Source of the DNA: Oikopleura dioica
Lineage: Eukaryota; Chordata; Appendicularia; Copelata; Oikopleuridae
Length of the DNA stretch: 64,000 nucleotides
Reading direction: 5' to 3'
Assembly (NCBI GenBank): GCA_907165135.1
Contig: OU015567.1
Span: 3,229,001-3,293,000 of the forward strand
A program made the position numbers and the translations under genes. Below the pieces are notes generated by a model that saw only the letters and a program-made list of their open reading frames with translations, made no database searches and was not told the origin of the DNA. Positions 22,024 through 30,321 of the stretch are shown in pieces (positions within the stretch are counted from its first letter, which is position 1; each line of letters starts with the position of its first letter).

Positions 22024-23221
22024 ATGAGAGTTATTCACTGCTTTCTTACGATTTGCTTTGGTTTTCCCGACGATTGCATGTAAGTTGATTAGGTTTTCTT
22101 CTTTTCAAATAGGTGATTTAATAATTTTGATAGAGACGCTGATTTATACGAAGAATGCGAGGCAAAATGTCGACTGGAGTACTCGAGCTGTCGGCGTCTT
22201 TGCGAGACTGAATATTGCCTCGATATTTGCAACGATATCTTCGAAATTTGTTTAAAATCTTGCCCTTGTGGTGAGTTTTGCCCAGATGGTTGCGCTGGTT
22301 GCGAAAACAAAATATGTCCGGTTCCGACAACTACTCAAGAAAAAACAACGACAACTGCAGAACCTCGGATCTGGTTCGAAAATTATGAGGAGGAATTGAC
22401 CATGGAAGGAGCTCAGATGTTTTGCGAGGATCAAGGCGGAAACCTCGCTTTCTTCAAGTCGCAAGAGGAGTACGATCAGTATCTTAGTGAGCTCCCAACA
22501 TTCCGCCAAGAGCACTTTGGCTATCGACAAGTTATTTGGAACTCCGAAAATGATTATTTTTACCGGAATACTGACGGAACCAACTCAACATTCGACTTAT
22601 TCTCAACTGGTCGCTCGCCAGGAAGAGAATTGTGTTTGTTTCACGATTCTCCTGGCATCTGGTCATCTGGCCACTGGTATGCAAGAATTTAAAAAATAGT
22701 CTAGCAGGCTATTGTAGCTACACGAACAGGCCCTTTTCATGCAGATTCGAAGAAGGCTCTGCAGCGGCTCCTTTATCTTCGAAGCCGAAAGCTGTCAATT
22801 TCGTGCCACAAAAGGAAAAAGCAAGCATGGAACTCGCTGAGTTTAGGGTAAATTAAGCTTCAGCGACAGTTTTTTAGCGTTTAGTGTAATCAACAAGGAG
22901 GTCACTTGGCATATTTTGACACAGAAGAAGAATGGAAGGAATTCAAGAGATTATCAGCTGGGTTGATTTCTGAATTCATCGGTTAGTTTTGATTCGAAAA
23001 AGATTTACAGAACAGTTTTTGAAGGAGTTCGTGAGGGGAAAAACAACATGCTGTATTCAACTGTTTCCGGAAATCGAGAATCTTTCCTCAAATGGTTCCC
23101 TGGTGAGCCGAATACTCAAACTATGCCGTGCGTTATCATCAATTACGGGCTTCCGGGGCAACTTGCAGATGTTCATTGCTACTCAGAGTACCATTATACC
23201 TGCAGATTTGAAATAAACTAA
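22024..23221 (+). CDS. secreted protein with Cys-rich region and two C-type lectin domains
   Basis: Exons 22024-22079, 22134-22676, 22718-22847, 22885-22961 and 23011-23221, all GT-AG and in phase. A signal peptide (MRVIHCFLTICFG) is followed by about 55 residues with many Cys, a Thr-rich linker and a first C-type lectin domain (GAQMFCEDQGGNLAFFKSQEEY...). A second domain follows (CNQQGGHLAYFDTEEEW ... WFPGEPNTQTMPCVI ... YTCRFE). The second domain has EPN, the mannose-type sugar/calcium motif, so calcium-dependent glycan binding is plausible. The first lacks it. Likely extracellular recognition or mucus. Confidence 0.8.
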
Positions 23222-23412
23222 AGAAAACTTCTTACAACAATCGAATTCAATTCAAAATAAAGCAAAGATTTCCAAGTATCAGAGCGTGAAATTTTCCAAC
23301 ATGAAAAAATCCTTAGAACACGACCACAGACCCGCTCTTTTCTTGGCGACGAAACAAGGCGAGTTCATTTCATTAATCATTTCTGAAAAACTCGTAAATC
23401 AAAGTGAAAAAA

Positions 23413-24183
23413 ATGATTGATTTATTGACATTTTTCTTATTGTTTTTGAACGCTAGAGCAAAAATATGCGGACAAGGAGTTGGGCAAAATGGAACGCTTC
23501 AAGCAATAAATACTCTTTCTCCCGGGGAGTTTTGTGTTTTCAAGGTATTTCCAGAGACTCAGAGGAAAATCAGCTTTCTGAACATACAATTGATGGATGA
23601 TAGTGGGATGAGTGTACCATGTGATGTCGGAAAGGCGTTTCTTCTGACGAAGAAGGAAAAAATTGGGCCGTTTTGTCCAAAGTCTGACTCAGGTATCAAT
23701 TTTCTATTTGACTATGCTGATTGTCTTCTAGACAAAAATCGCCATCGACGAGAAATAACCGATGATCTGATCGCTATTGGTGGCGATGAAATCGACGTCG
23801 TTTATTCCATCGGCGACGCTGGCAAAGATCTCAAGCTAAAATTTCTCTTCGAATGGGAAATCGTCGACAAAAACTGCTCCGCACATGATTTTATAAAATC
23901 AGCAAGAGAAGTTTCTTTCGGCTTCGAGAGAAATGAGCGATCGCGAATCGGTCAAATTCTGGATCATCTCTCCGGGGCAGAAAGATCAAGAAAGTGCTCA
24001 GAAATTCGCAATGAGGTAAGTTGCTCAGATCTTAACAAAATACAGGAAAAACCGGACTTGGAAGACTTTCTCGACGCCCTGGATAAGTCTGCTTCGCAGA
24101 TCCTTGAGAAATGCACAGATGCATTCCGAGAATTGATTTCAAAAGGGATCCAGGCAATCAAACCCATCAAGACAAAGATATGA
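23413..24183 (+). CDS. secreted CUB-like domain protein
   Basis: The start is the ATG at 23413, giving a signal peptide (MIDLLTFFLLFLNARA). Two in-frame segments look like introns: about 39 bp at 23694-23732 (GTATCAATT...CTTCTAG) and 30 bp at 24015-24044 (GTAAGTTGC...ATACAG). The N-terminal 110 residues have the CUB pattern: CGQG start, PGEFCVFKV, an internal Cys pair and alternating strands ending KLKFLFEWEI. A helical Cys-containing tail follows. It ends 12 bp from the convergent small-peptide gene. Confidence 0.6.
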   Translation: MIDLLTFFLLFLNARAKICGQGVGQNGTLQAINTLSPGEFCVFKVFPETQRKISFLNIQLMDDSGMSVPCDVGKAFLLTKKEKIGPFCPKSDSGINFLFDYADCLLDKNRHRREITDDLIAIGGDEIDVVYSIGDAGKDLKLKFLFEWEIVDKNCSAHDFIKSAREVSFGFERNERSRIGQILDHLSGAERSRKCSEIRNEVSCSDLNKIQEKPDLEDFLDALDKSASQILEKCTDAFRELISKGIQAIKPIKTKI

Positions 24184-24195
24184 AAGTTTTCAAAT

Positions 24196-24432
24196 TTATT
24201 CAAAAATGGCAAAATCGTGGTCTCTCTTTACCCCCTCGTACAAGATCAACTCCATCAATTTGCAGGCTATCGTATTGTCTCCAATAGGTTCGATTCTTAG
24301 GATATCTTGCCAGAATGAACACTCATCTGGATCAAAACGTAAGTTGTCGGATCTTCCAAGGACTAGAAATTTGTCAAAAATTATACCTTACTCGGCCTAA
24401 CCTGATAAATGAAGAATCGAAAATGACTTCAT
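24196..24432 (-). CDS. small secreted paralog A (65 aa)
   Basis: Exons 24402-24432 and 24362-24196. The short first exon encodes the start of a signal peptide (MKSFSILHLS). The mature part runs VLGRSDNLRFDPDECSFW... and ends DHDFAIFE. It shares exon sizes (31 and 167 nt), intron phase and about half its residues with paralog B 230 bp away. Two Cys are conserved. Function is unknown. Confidence 0.75.
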
Positions 24433-24661
24433 GGCACTTTTCTTTATCTCTCAATAATATTATAAGGGCTGCGTATAATTTTCATTTATACAGGTGTGCC
24501 TACAACGTATCGACTGAATATCAATATGCTTCTCAATAATTCATTGGCTTAGTGCTCTCGATTCAAGATAATGTACCTTCCTGTTAATAAGAAAACATTG
24601 TTTTACCCGATTTTGACCTAGTATCGATGCAAGTTTATTCTCAAATGCAGAAAAAACATCT

Positions 24662-24906
24662 TTATTCAAAAATGACAAAATCGTAGTCTTTGTTAATTTT
24701 GTCGTGTAGGATCATTTCTATCAGTTTACAGGCTCTTCTGTTATTGCCGATATTGTTCACCTTGAGAACACTTTGCCAGTATGAGCATTCATCATGAACA
24801 AAAAGCAAATTGTCGGAATTTCCAATGACTTAAAAATGGACAACCTTAGAAGAAGGTATTATACCATGTTTCTACCTGAAATGATGAGAAAAATAAATGT
24901 GTTCAT
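24662..24906 (-). CDS. small secreted paralog B (65 aa)
   Basis: Exons 24876-24906 and 24828-24662, identical in architecture to paralog A. The signal start is MNTFIFLIIS, the mature part VIGNSDNLLFVHDECSYW..., and the end DYDFVIFE. It is a tandem duplicate of A, in the same orientation. The conserved frame [ST]DNL..DEC..WQ..L...G.N...CKL.E.IL...DFxIFE suggests purifying selection on a secreted factor of unknown role. Confidence 0.75.
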
Positions 24907-25083
24907 TTTAATTTCTCTTTTTTTTCCGAAGCTTTCTTTCCTGATAAAGCTTACTTTATTTGAGTAAATGAGACCAGATTTCGATTAGCCTAAAAATGTT
25001 TGCGAATGAGATCATGATAATATATTTACAAGATGCCTCTGAGGAACACGACAAAGGGGGAACGTTTAACTTGTAAATAACAG

Positions 25084-26519
25084 ATGATTACATATGAGTT
25101 TTTTTCGTTTCCTTTATTCTATATCTTTTCAAAGGAGCCTTCCGTCCAGGATTTCACAACTTATGACTATGAAGACACATTTTACCAATTTGTGAACGAC
25201 AAAGCTCAGGATACAGACTACATCGACATCGTAACAGAGTCACCATTCCTTACGACTGAAAGACCAAAACACATTTGCTCCATGTCAATTTTCGGAAAAT
25301 GCAACGACGAAGAAATGCTCTTCTGCAACTCGCAAATCTTCGAAAACTCCCTGGACAAGAACTGCCCATCGAAGCCCGTAGCAGTTGGCCAATTCATGGC
25401 CATTACCAAGAAGCTACTCGAACAGACGGATTCATGTTCGAAAAAGTTTGTTGGGTGCGACGATTTGCGTCTTGACCCGAATTTGAAAAAGGGGACCGCA
25501 GCTTTTAAGAAAATGAAGCAGATTGTCAAGTCGTTGGAGAAGAGATGCGGGGTCGAGATTGATGGAATGAGCGAGCTTTGGGACAGCATGAAGTGCAAGG
25601 GCGAAAGCGGCTCGATCGAGGACGGCCTATCTTCGCTTTCCCGATCTCTTAAAACTCCCGAAAAACTCTGCGGTTTGAAACAGTATGCTTCCCGCAACAT
25701 CGAGCCCTTCAAAAATCGTCTTTTCTCCTCATCGAACCCCGACCGCGCTCTTGACGGATTTCGAATTCTCGCTGAATTTATTTCTCAAGCTCCCAAAAAA
25801 TGCGATTTTCATCGAGCACCTTGTGATTTGACGTACTTTCCGAAGAATGAAAACGTCTGTCAACTTGGGGATAGAGCGATTGAGCTTTTTAAAATGGTTG
25901 AAAAAGAATGCGGAGAAAAAGTAGAAGCAGATTACGGAAATGTCTTGAAGAATTTCAAAGAAGACTTCAAGATCGGGTTTTTGATTCTTTATTGATTCTA
26001 AAAGAGTGTGAAAGCAAAAACCCTGAAAAGCCAAAGTCCGGAAAATGCCCAAAAACACTAATGTCTTCTTCCGAGCGCTCAAAAATTTCTCAATTCAAGC
26101 AAAACTCAATTTCTGACGAAGATATTCGCCAACTCGTCGTTGGAGAAATCGCTTTTCCTGGCAAAAAATGCTCACTGAATGAGCTTACCGCAGAAATTCC
26201 AAAAATTCAGAAGCATCTTCTCGACAAGAAAAATTCGCTGAAGAAGAGTGTCAAGAAAATTGTCGACAGAGCGGATGAGATTTTAGACTACATGGCCTTT
26301 GCTAATTTTCAGAAGAAATGTTCAGAGGAGGTATTCTATAATCTGCTTCCTTTTCTCATTTTGCATCAATAGATCCGGGTCCCGTGTGAGTTTTTATCGT
26401 CCCCACGAAAACACGAAGAAGTCGCGCGAAGAATCGCAATGCTAAGCCATTACTACAGCCAACATTGTGACAACTACGATTTCGTTGCTCAATATCTTTC
26501 CAATGCTTTCACAAAATAA
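25084..26519 (+). CDS. secreted Cys-rich helical protein (about 460 aa), unknown
   Basis: The first exon runs from an ATG at 25084 to about 25940-25970. The next starts near 26011 and ends at 26330; the last is 26373-26519. The first junction has no in-phase GT donor and probably uses GA-AG (about 44 bp) or GG-AG. The start (MITYEFFSFPLFYIFS) is signal-like. The body is charged and helical with regularly spaced cysteines and repeated KKC or KxCG motifs, suggesting diverged repeats of about 70 residues. No family is recognised. An extracellular structural or immune role is only a guess. Confidence 0.6.
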
Positions 26520-26775
26520 GGAGCGTTTCTACTGTTCTCATCTCTGACGTATTCTGAAAATGGAATAGAAATAAAAAGTTTTATGATTTTAAGGCCTAGG
26601 AAATGCTTCCTACAGTTTTTTCATGGAAAACTATAAAATCGAGGTCACGGAAAATTGCGTTTCTATAGTTGCGTCAATAAAATTTCCGCAAAATATATAT
26701 TGCTCAACTAATGCTGCCTCATTTTAAAGCAAGCTGGTTTCTCAAGTCTCTCATAAGTCTAAAACAGCAACAGAA

Positions 26776-27365
26776 ATGTCGAACCCTTATTTGTCTGAGA
26801 AAGAAAAAGCCGATCTCGAGCTGCTCAAGCAAGAATTGACGAAAACCACATCCCCTCCAGCATATTCTGATTCTACCAACCAACCCTCAACTTCTCCCCC
26901 AGCTGCTCCTGTTGTTCCAGTTGCACAAGTCATTTCTGAGCCAGTTATTGCACAAGTACCAGTAGTGACTCCGGGGGTCGTAGTCACTCAACCGACTGGT
27001 ATGTGGAAACGGCCATACAATTCATTGAGCTGGTGTGACTCTGAAGTCTGTCTTGCTTTTTGGGCGCAGCCTTGCTATTATGGAAGAGTTCATGCGAAAT
27101 TCGAAGGCGAACAGGCCTGTTTTAGTGCTTGTTGTGCAAGTAAGTACCTAGATGACTTTTCTTCGACACAAAAAATAGAGTAAGAATTGTGCTAATCAAA
27201 CCTCTAGGAAGCTGTTTGCCTTGGTGCTGCTGGCTTCAAATACAAATGAACCTTCATGACAACATAGCTGCGCGAAGGGGAATTCAGCAAGAGACTGGTT
27301 GCTGCGCTCATCTTTACTGCTCTGCTTGTGTTCTTGCTCAGATGTTTTATGAAATCAGCGAATAA
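26776..27365 (+). CDS. PLAC8/cornifelin-family Cys-rich protein
   Basis: Exons 26776-27139 and 27208-27365. An N-terminal Pro/Val-rich region of about 75 residues precedes a PLAC8-type domain. This has WCDSEVCLAFWAQPCYYGRV, a central ACFSACC...CLPWCCW cluster, and a late TGCCAHLYCSACVLAQMF segment matching the usual 'CC..C.LCQ' ending. Family members are small membrane-associated proteins that affect cell size, metal handling or differentiation. The domain is typical, and the Pro-rich extension is common. Confidence 0.75.
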
Positions 27366-27551
27366 AATTATATGCCTCGATTGTCAATGAATAGAATTTC
27401 CAACACTTTAGTGCATTCCAAACAAATAAAACTTAACCGTTTCTAGCGTTACAGTAGAGGTCATGACTTTTCCGTGAAGCAAATTTACTGTCGAGCAAAT
27501 TCTACGCATAGATCTTTATTCTTATTCATTATTGTTGTGAGATCGAAAATA

Positions 27552-27974
27552 ATGTCGAACAGAGTTGATCCTTATCCAGATATCGAAACAGAAAACACCG
27601 ATGAAGTCGTCACAACTCAACCTATTTCTGAGACTTGGACACCTCAAAAAATAATCATTGAATCTTCAAAGACCGAAGAATCGGAAAAGATAGTGGAAGA
27701 AGAAGATATTCCAGTAGCGGGAGAAACAATCGATGAGGAAATTGTCTCAACGAACGAATTCGAGAGCACTGGTTTACCTGATTACTACGAAGAGGTTGAT
27801 GTTGCTGAGTCAGACTATGGATGCTTTCGTGATTGCTGTGTTGATTGTGCTTCTGAAGCAACATTCTGCGAAACCCATGGAATATGGGAGGCGATTGTTG
27901 ACAGCTTATGTGACTGTTTATGTGACTGCTTAGGTGACTGCTTAGATGACTGTTCATGCGAATGCGAAGACTGA
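27552..27974 (+). CDS. acidic protein with Cys-repeat tail, neighbour of PLAC8 gene
   Basis: The start is chosen at the ATG at 27552 (MSNRVDPYPD), matching the MSN start of the PLAC8 gene 187 bp upstream. About 90 acidic residues precede a compact Cys region (GCFRDCCVDCASEATFCE). A short tandem repeat ends it (LCDCLCDCLGDCLDDCSCE). It could be a degenerate PLAC8 paralog or a metal-binding protein. Confidence 0.55.
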   Translation: MSNRVDPYPDIETENTDEVVTTQPISETWTPQKIIIESSKTEESEKIVEEEDIPVAGETIDEEIVSTNEFESTGLPDYYEEVDVAESDYGCFRDCCVDCASEATFCETHGIWEAIVDSLCDCLCDCLGDCLDDCSCECED

Positions 27975-28880
27975 TACGAATAAAAAAAATATTTTCACGA
28001 TTTTACGCTTTATGAGAATTTCTTATTAATTTTAATATTTTCATGGCTGTTTTGATGGCTATAAATAAACAGTTACATAAATAACGATAAAGTATATCTC
28101 CAGCACTAAATACCTTTCCGCGCATGTCAATCCTCTATAATCTTCTCGTGCCTTATCTGCCGTGCAAAACGTGTGCAACAAGGCGATAAAACAAATTAAT
28201 GACTTCCCGTCTTTCGGGATTAAAAATTAAATCCTGATAACAAACAACGGAGCACAACGTGAATTGAACTTTATCTCCCTTCTTTTTCATAGACTTAAAA
28301 AAAGTTCATCGGGTACGAAAGTTATAACTTAGAGAATATTCTCTAAACACAGTTGACCGAATCAAAAAAAGTAAGAAAAAGAGAGTTTCTAGCATGGCTT
28401 GGCTAAAAAAGGAAAAACTTCAGCAATTTCAAGAAAAAGCGTACTTCAAAAAGGATACGCGACATTTGCACACAACACTGTCGACAAGGTGTAGATCGCT
28501 GGCAAAATAGTTCGTCCGTTCAAGCAACCGAAAACACCCTTCCCGTGCGGGAAAATAGATAACTCGCCTTACTAACGAGAGCTCTCAAACGTCAACAAGA
28601 GCCAAAATCCGCTTTTGCCGAGTTTAGACTCGCTAAGCCACCCTGGAGAGGAGATACGGGAGTTCGAAATTTTGCATGTGTCCTGAAATAGTGCTTAGAA
28701 AGGACAAATTGAAAAGACAGCGATTATGCTCGGCAACCTATGCATATATCTGATTCAGGGTCTCTTTATTTTTGCTCGGCTTTTGATCAAATCTGTTTTG
28801 GGACCCTGACTCAGGTTTTTAAACAGGTTGCCGACCAAGGTGCAGGGAGAACCAAGTAAGATAGAATAAGTTTATTGAAA
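27975..28880. other. intergenic spacer
   Basis: No gene was recognised on either strand, and no tRNA-like T-loop motif. The only structure seen is the inverted repeat at 28731-28833. Confidence 0.4.
28731..28833. repeat. 103-bp imperfect inverted repeat
   Basis: The left CGGCAACCT...GATTCAGGGTC pairs with the right GACCCTGACTC...AGGTTGCCG. The hairpin stem is interrupted, with a loop of about 35 bases. It may be a small MITE or a structured RNA element; no clear target duplication was found. Confidence 0.55.
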
Positions 28881-29471
28881 TCATTCAAATTCCTCGTCAT
28901 CTTTAGGATCAGAAATATTATATCCAAGCGGCATTCTACCGTCAAGTTCTCGCGCTTCGTTTTCAGCTGCTTCGAGTTCTGCGTAGAAAGAGTCCCTCTT
29001 GAAGATCTCAAGAGTGTACCAGTAGATGTAGCAAACAAGACCCAAAATTATACTAAAAAGAGTGAGTAGACTGAGAAAGAAGATAAATACCTGAGCCAAG
29101 CGACTTTTTTCTTCCAGCCGCCTTGTAACTTCCATCGCGTGTGCTGGATATCTGTTTGTTGCTGAACAAAAGAACTTATGATTGTTGAACTCTACTATCG
29201 AAGCCGTTTTTTAGAGGAAAAATAGGCTAAAATGGCCATTCTAGGATGGTATTCTTACCATCATATGAAGATATTGCCTTGGCGCGAGAATATCATCAGA
29301 TGGCCTGACTGGTCGCATCATTTTATAGCTCTTCCTTAATTTCTCCGGCTGCGGGCCGACTGCTGTAGCATCCGAACTTTGGAATCGCATTGAAACGTGA
29401 AGTTGTTCCACTTGCGATGGGCATCTTGATAAGTGAAGAAAAGGCAACCGCGCCGACAACAATCTCGACAT
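28881..29471 (-). CDS. COA3: cytochrome c oxidase assembly factor 3-like (COA3/CCDC56)
   Basis: Exons 29259-29471, 29091-29161 and 28881-29052 (151 aa). An Arg-rich N-terminus looks like a mitochondrial presequence. After it comes the family pattern: a basic stretch ending TRWKLQGGWKKKVAW, one membrane helix (LSIILGLVCYIYWYTLEIF) and FYAELEAAENEA, matching the 'YTFYSISQERFLDELEDEA' end of animal COA3. COA3 stabilises newly made COX1 in the inner mitochondrial membrane. The start lies 68 bp after the RBIS-like stop on the same strand, suggesting co-transcription. Confidence 0.8.
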
Positions 29472-29539
29472 TCTAGTTCTACAAGCAACTAGCGATAAGA
29501 TAAAAGAAAAGGTACAAAGATAAATTGGGGGATCAGGAG
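29472..29539 (-). promoter_or_regulatory. 68-bp intercistronic gap, candidate trans-splice acceptor
   Basis: Between the RBIS-like stop (29540) and the COA3 ATG (29471), the minus strand reads a pyrimidine-rich tract followed by several AG dinucleotides (ATCGCTAG, TTGTAG, ACTAG). This layout is typical of appendicularian operons resolved by spliced-leader trans-splicing. It is inferred; no spliced-leader gene was seen in the window. Confidence 0.5.
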
Positions 29540-30027
29540 CTACATATTTGTCATTAAAGACTCAATCTCGTCCGTCGCAACTTCCGCGGGTAAACCGATC
29601 TTTTCCACTTTCTTCGGCGCGCTTTTCAGAGTTCCATTCGTTGTGGTTACTAGAAATAATTTATTGGATTGAAAATCGAGAAGCCGCTTGCGGCTTTGAT
29701 TCCCCGAAAATATAAGCCGCGCGACACGCGGCTCTTCTTCCTGATTCTCAAAGCTACTTGCGATTTCAATCAAATCGTTCAAATTGGGACCTTTTTGAGC
29801 AACAAACTGTAAAAAATAGCCCCCACAAAATCGTGTCCCGTCAAGAAGGGGATAAACTATTCAATTTCAGTTGTAAACTAATGGTTACCTATTAAATCAA
29901 TCTGATCATTCAGCATCTTCCTTATTTCCTCCTCTTTGTCCTTATTCTTCTTTTGCGTTTTCGTCTTTTTCATATTTCGATGCTTCGCCACTTTATTCTG
30001 CGCATTTCCGTTCTTTTTCTTCCCCAT
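29540..30027 (-). CDS. RBIS: ribosome biogenesis factor RBIS-like (C8orf59 family)
   Basis: Exons 29889-30027, 29758-29790 and 29540-29649 (93 aa). A strongly basic N-terminus (MGKKKNGNAQNKVAKHRNMK..., KKNK) is followed by an amphipathic helix and a short ending ATDEIESLMTNM. Compare the 'VDEATRLMALL' end of vertebrate RBIS, which is about 100 aa. RBIS is a nucleolar/chromatin-associated factor in pre-60S maturation. Intron 2 carries the double-hairpin element. It forms the upstream member of a likely operon with COA3. Confidence 0.65.
29675..29735 (-). repeat. intronic GCCGC/GCGGC double-hairpin element, copy 1
   Basis: On the gene strand it reads AGCCGCG-loop-CGCGGCT, a spacer of about 20 bases, then AGCCGC-A-AGCGGCTTCTCGATT. 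It lies in intron 2 of the RBIS-like gene. A homologous copy is in the B4GALNT-like gene. Confidence 0.75.
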
Positions 30028-30321
30028 TTTTCTCTGCACCGACGTTCTTTCTTTTCAATTCTAAAATAATCGGAATAAATAATGATAGAGGGCGATTTTT
30101 CCAGAAGAAAATAATTGGCGCGTGGGAGCGGCCAATCCGAGAACAGAGAGAAAAGAGAAATTTGCTGAAATGAAGTCAAATATAGGAAGAAGACAAATAA
30201 TGTGCAGAACGAAATACAATGGCTGTTGTCAGAAAATTGAACTGCTATTTTTCTAGAGAATGTTCCTTCTTTTCGTTTTATTTTTTATTCAGAAAAATAT
30301 TCTTCAGAAAAAGCTCAAAAG

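Noticed and set aside
28300-28730. Possible tRNA or spliced-leader RNA gene
   Set aside because: Looked for a T-loop GGTTCGAATCC-like motif and a spliced-leader-like donor; neither is present.
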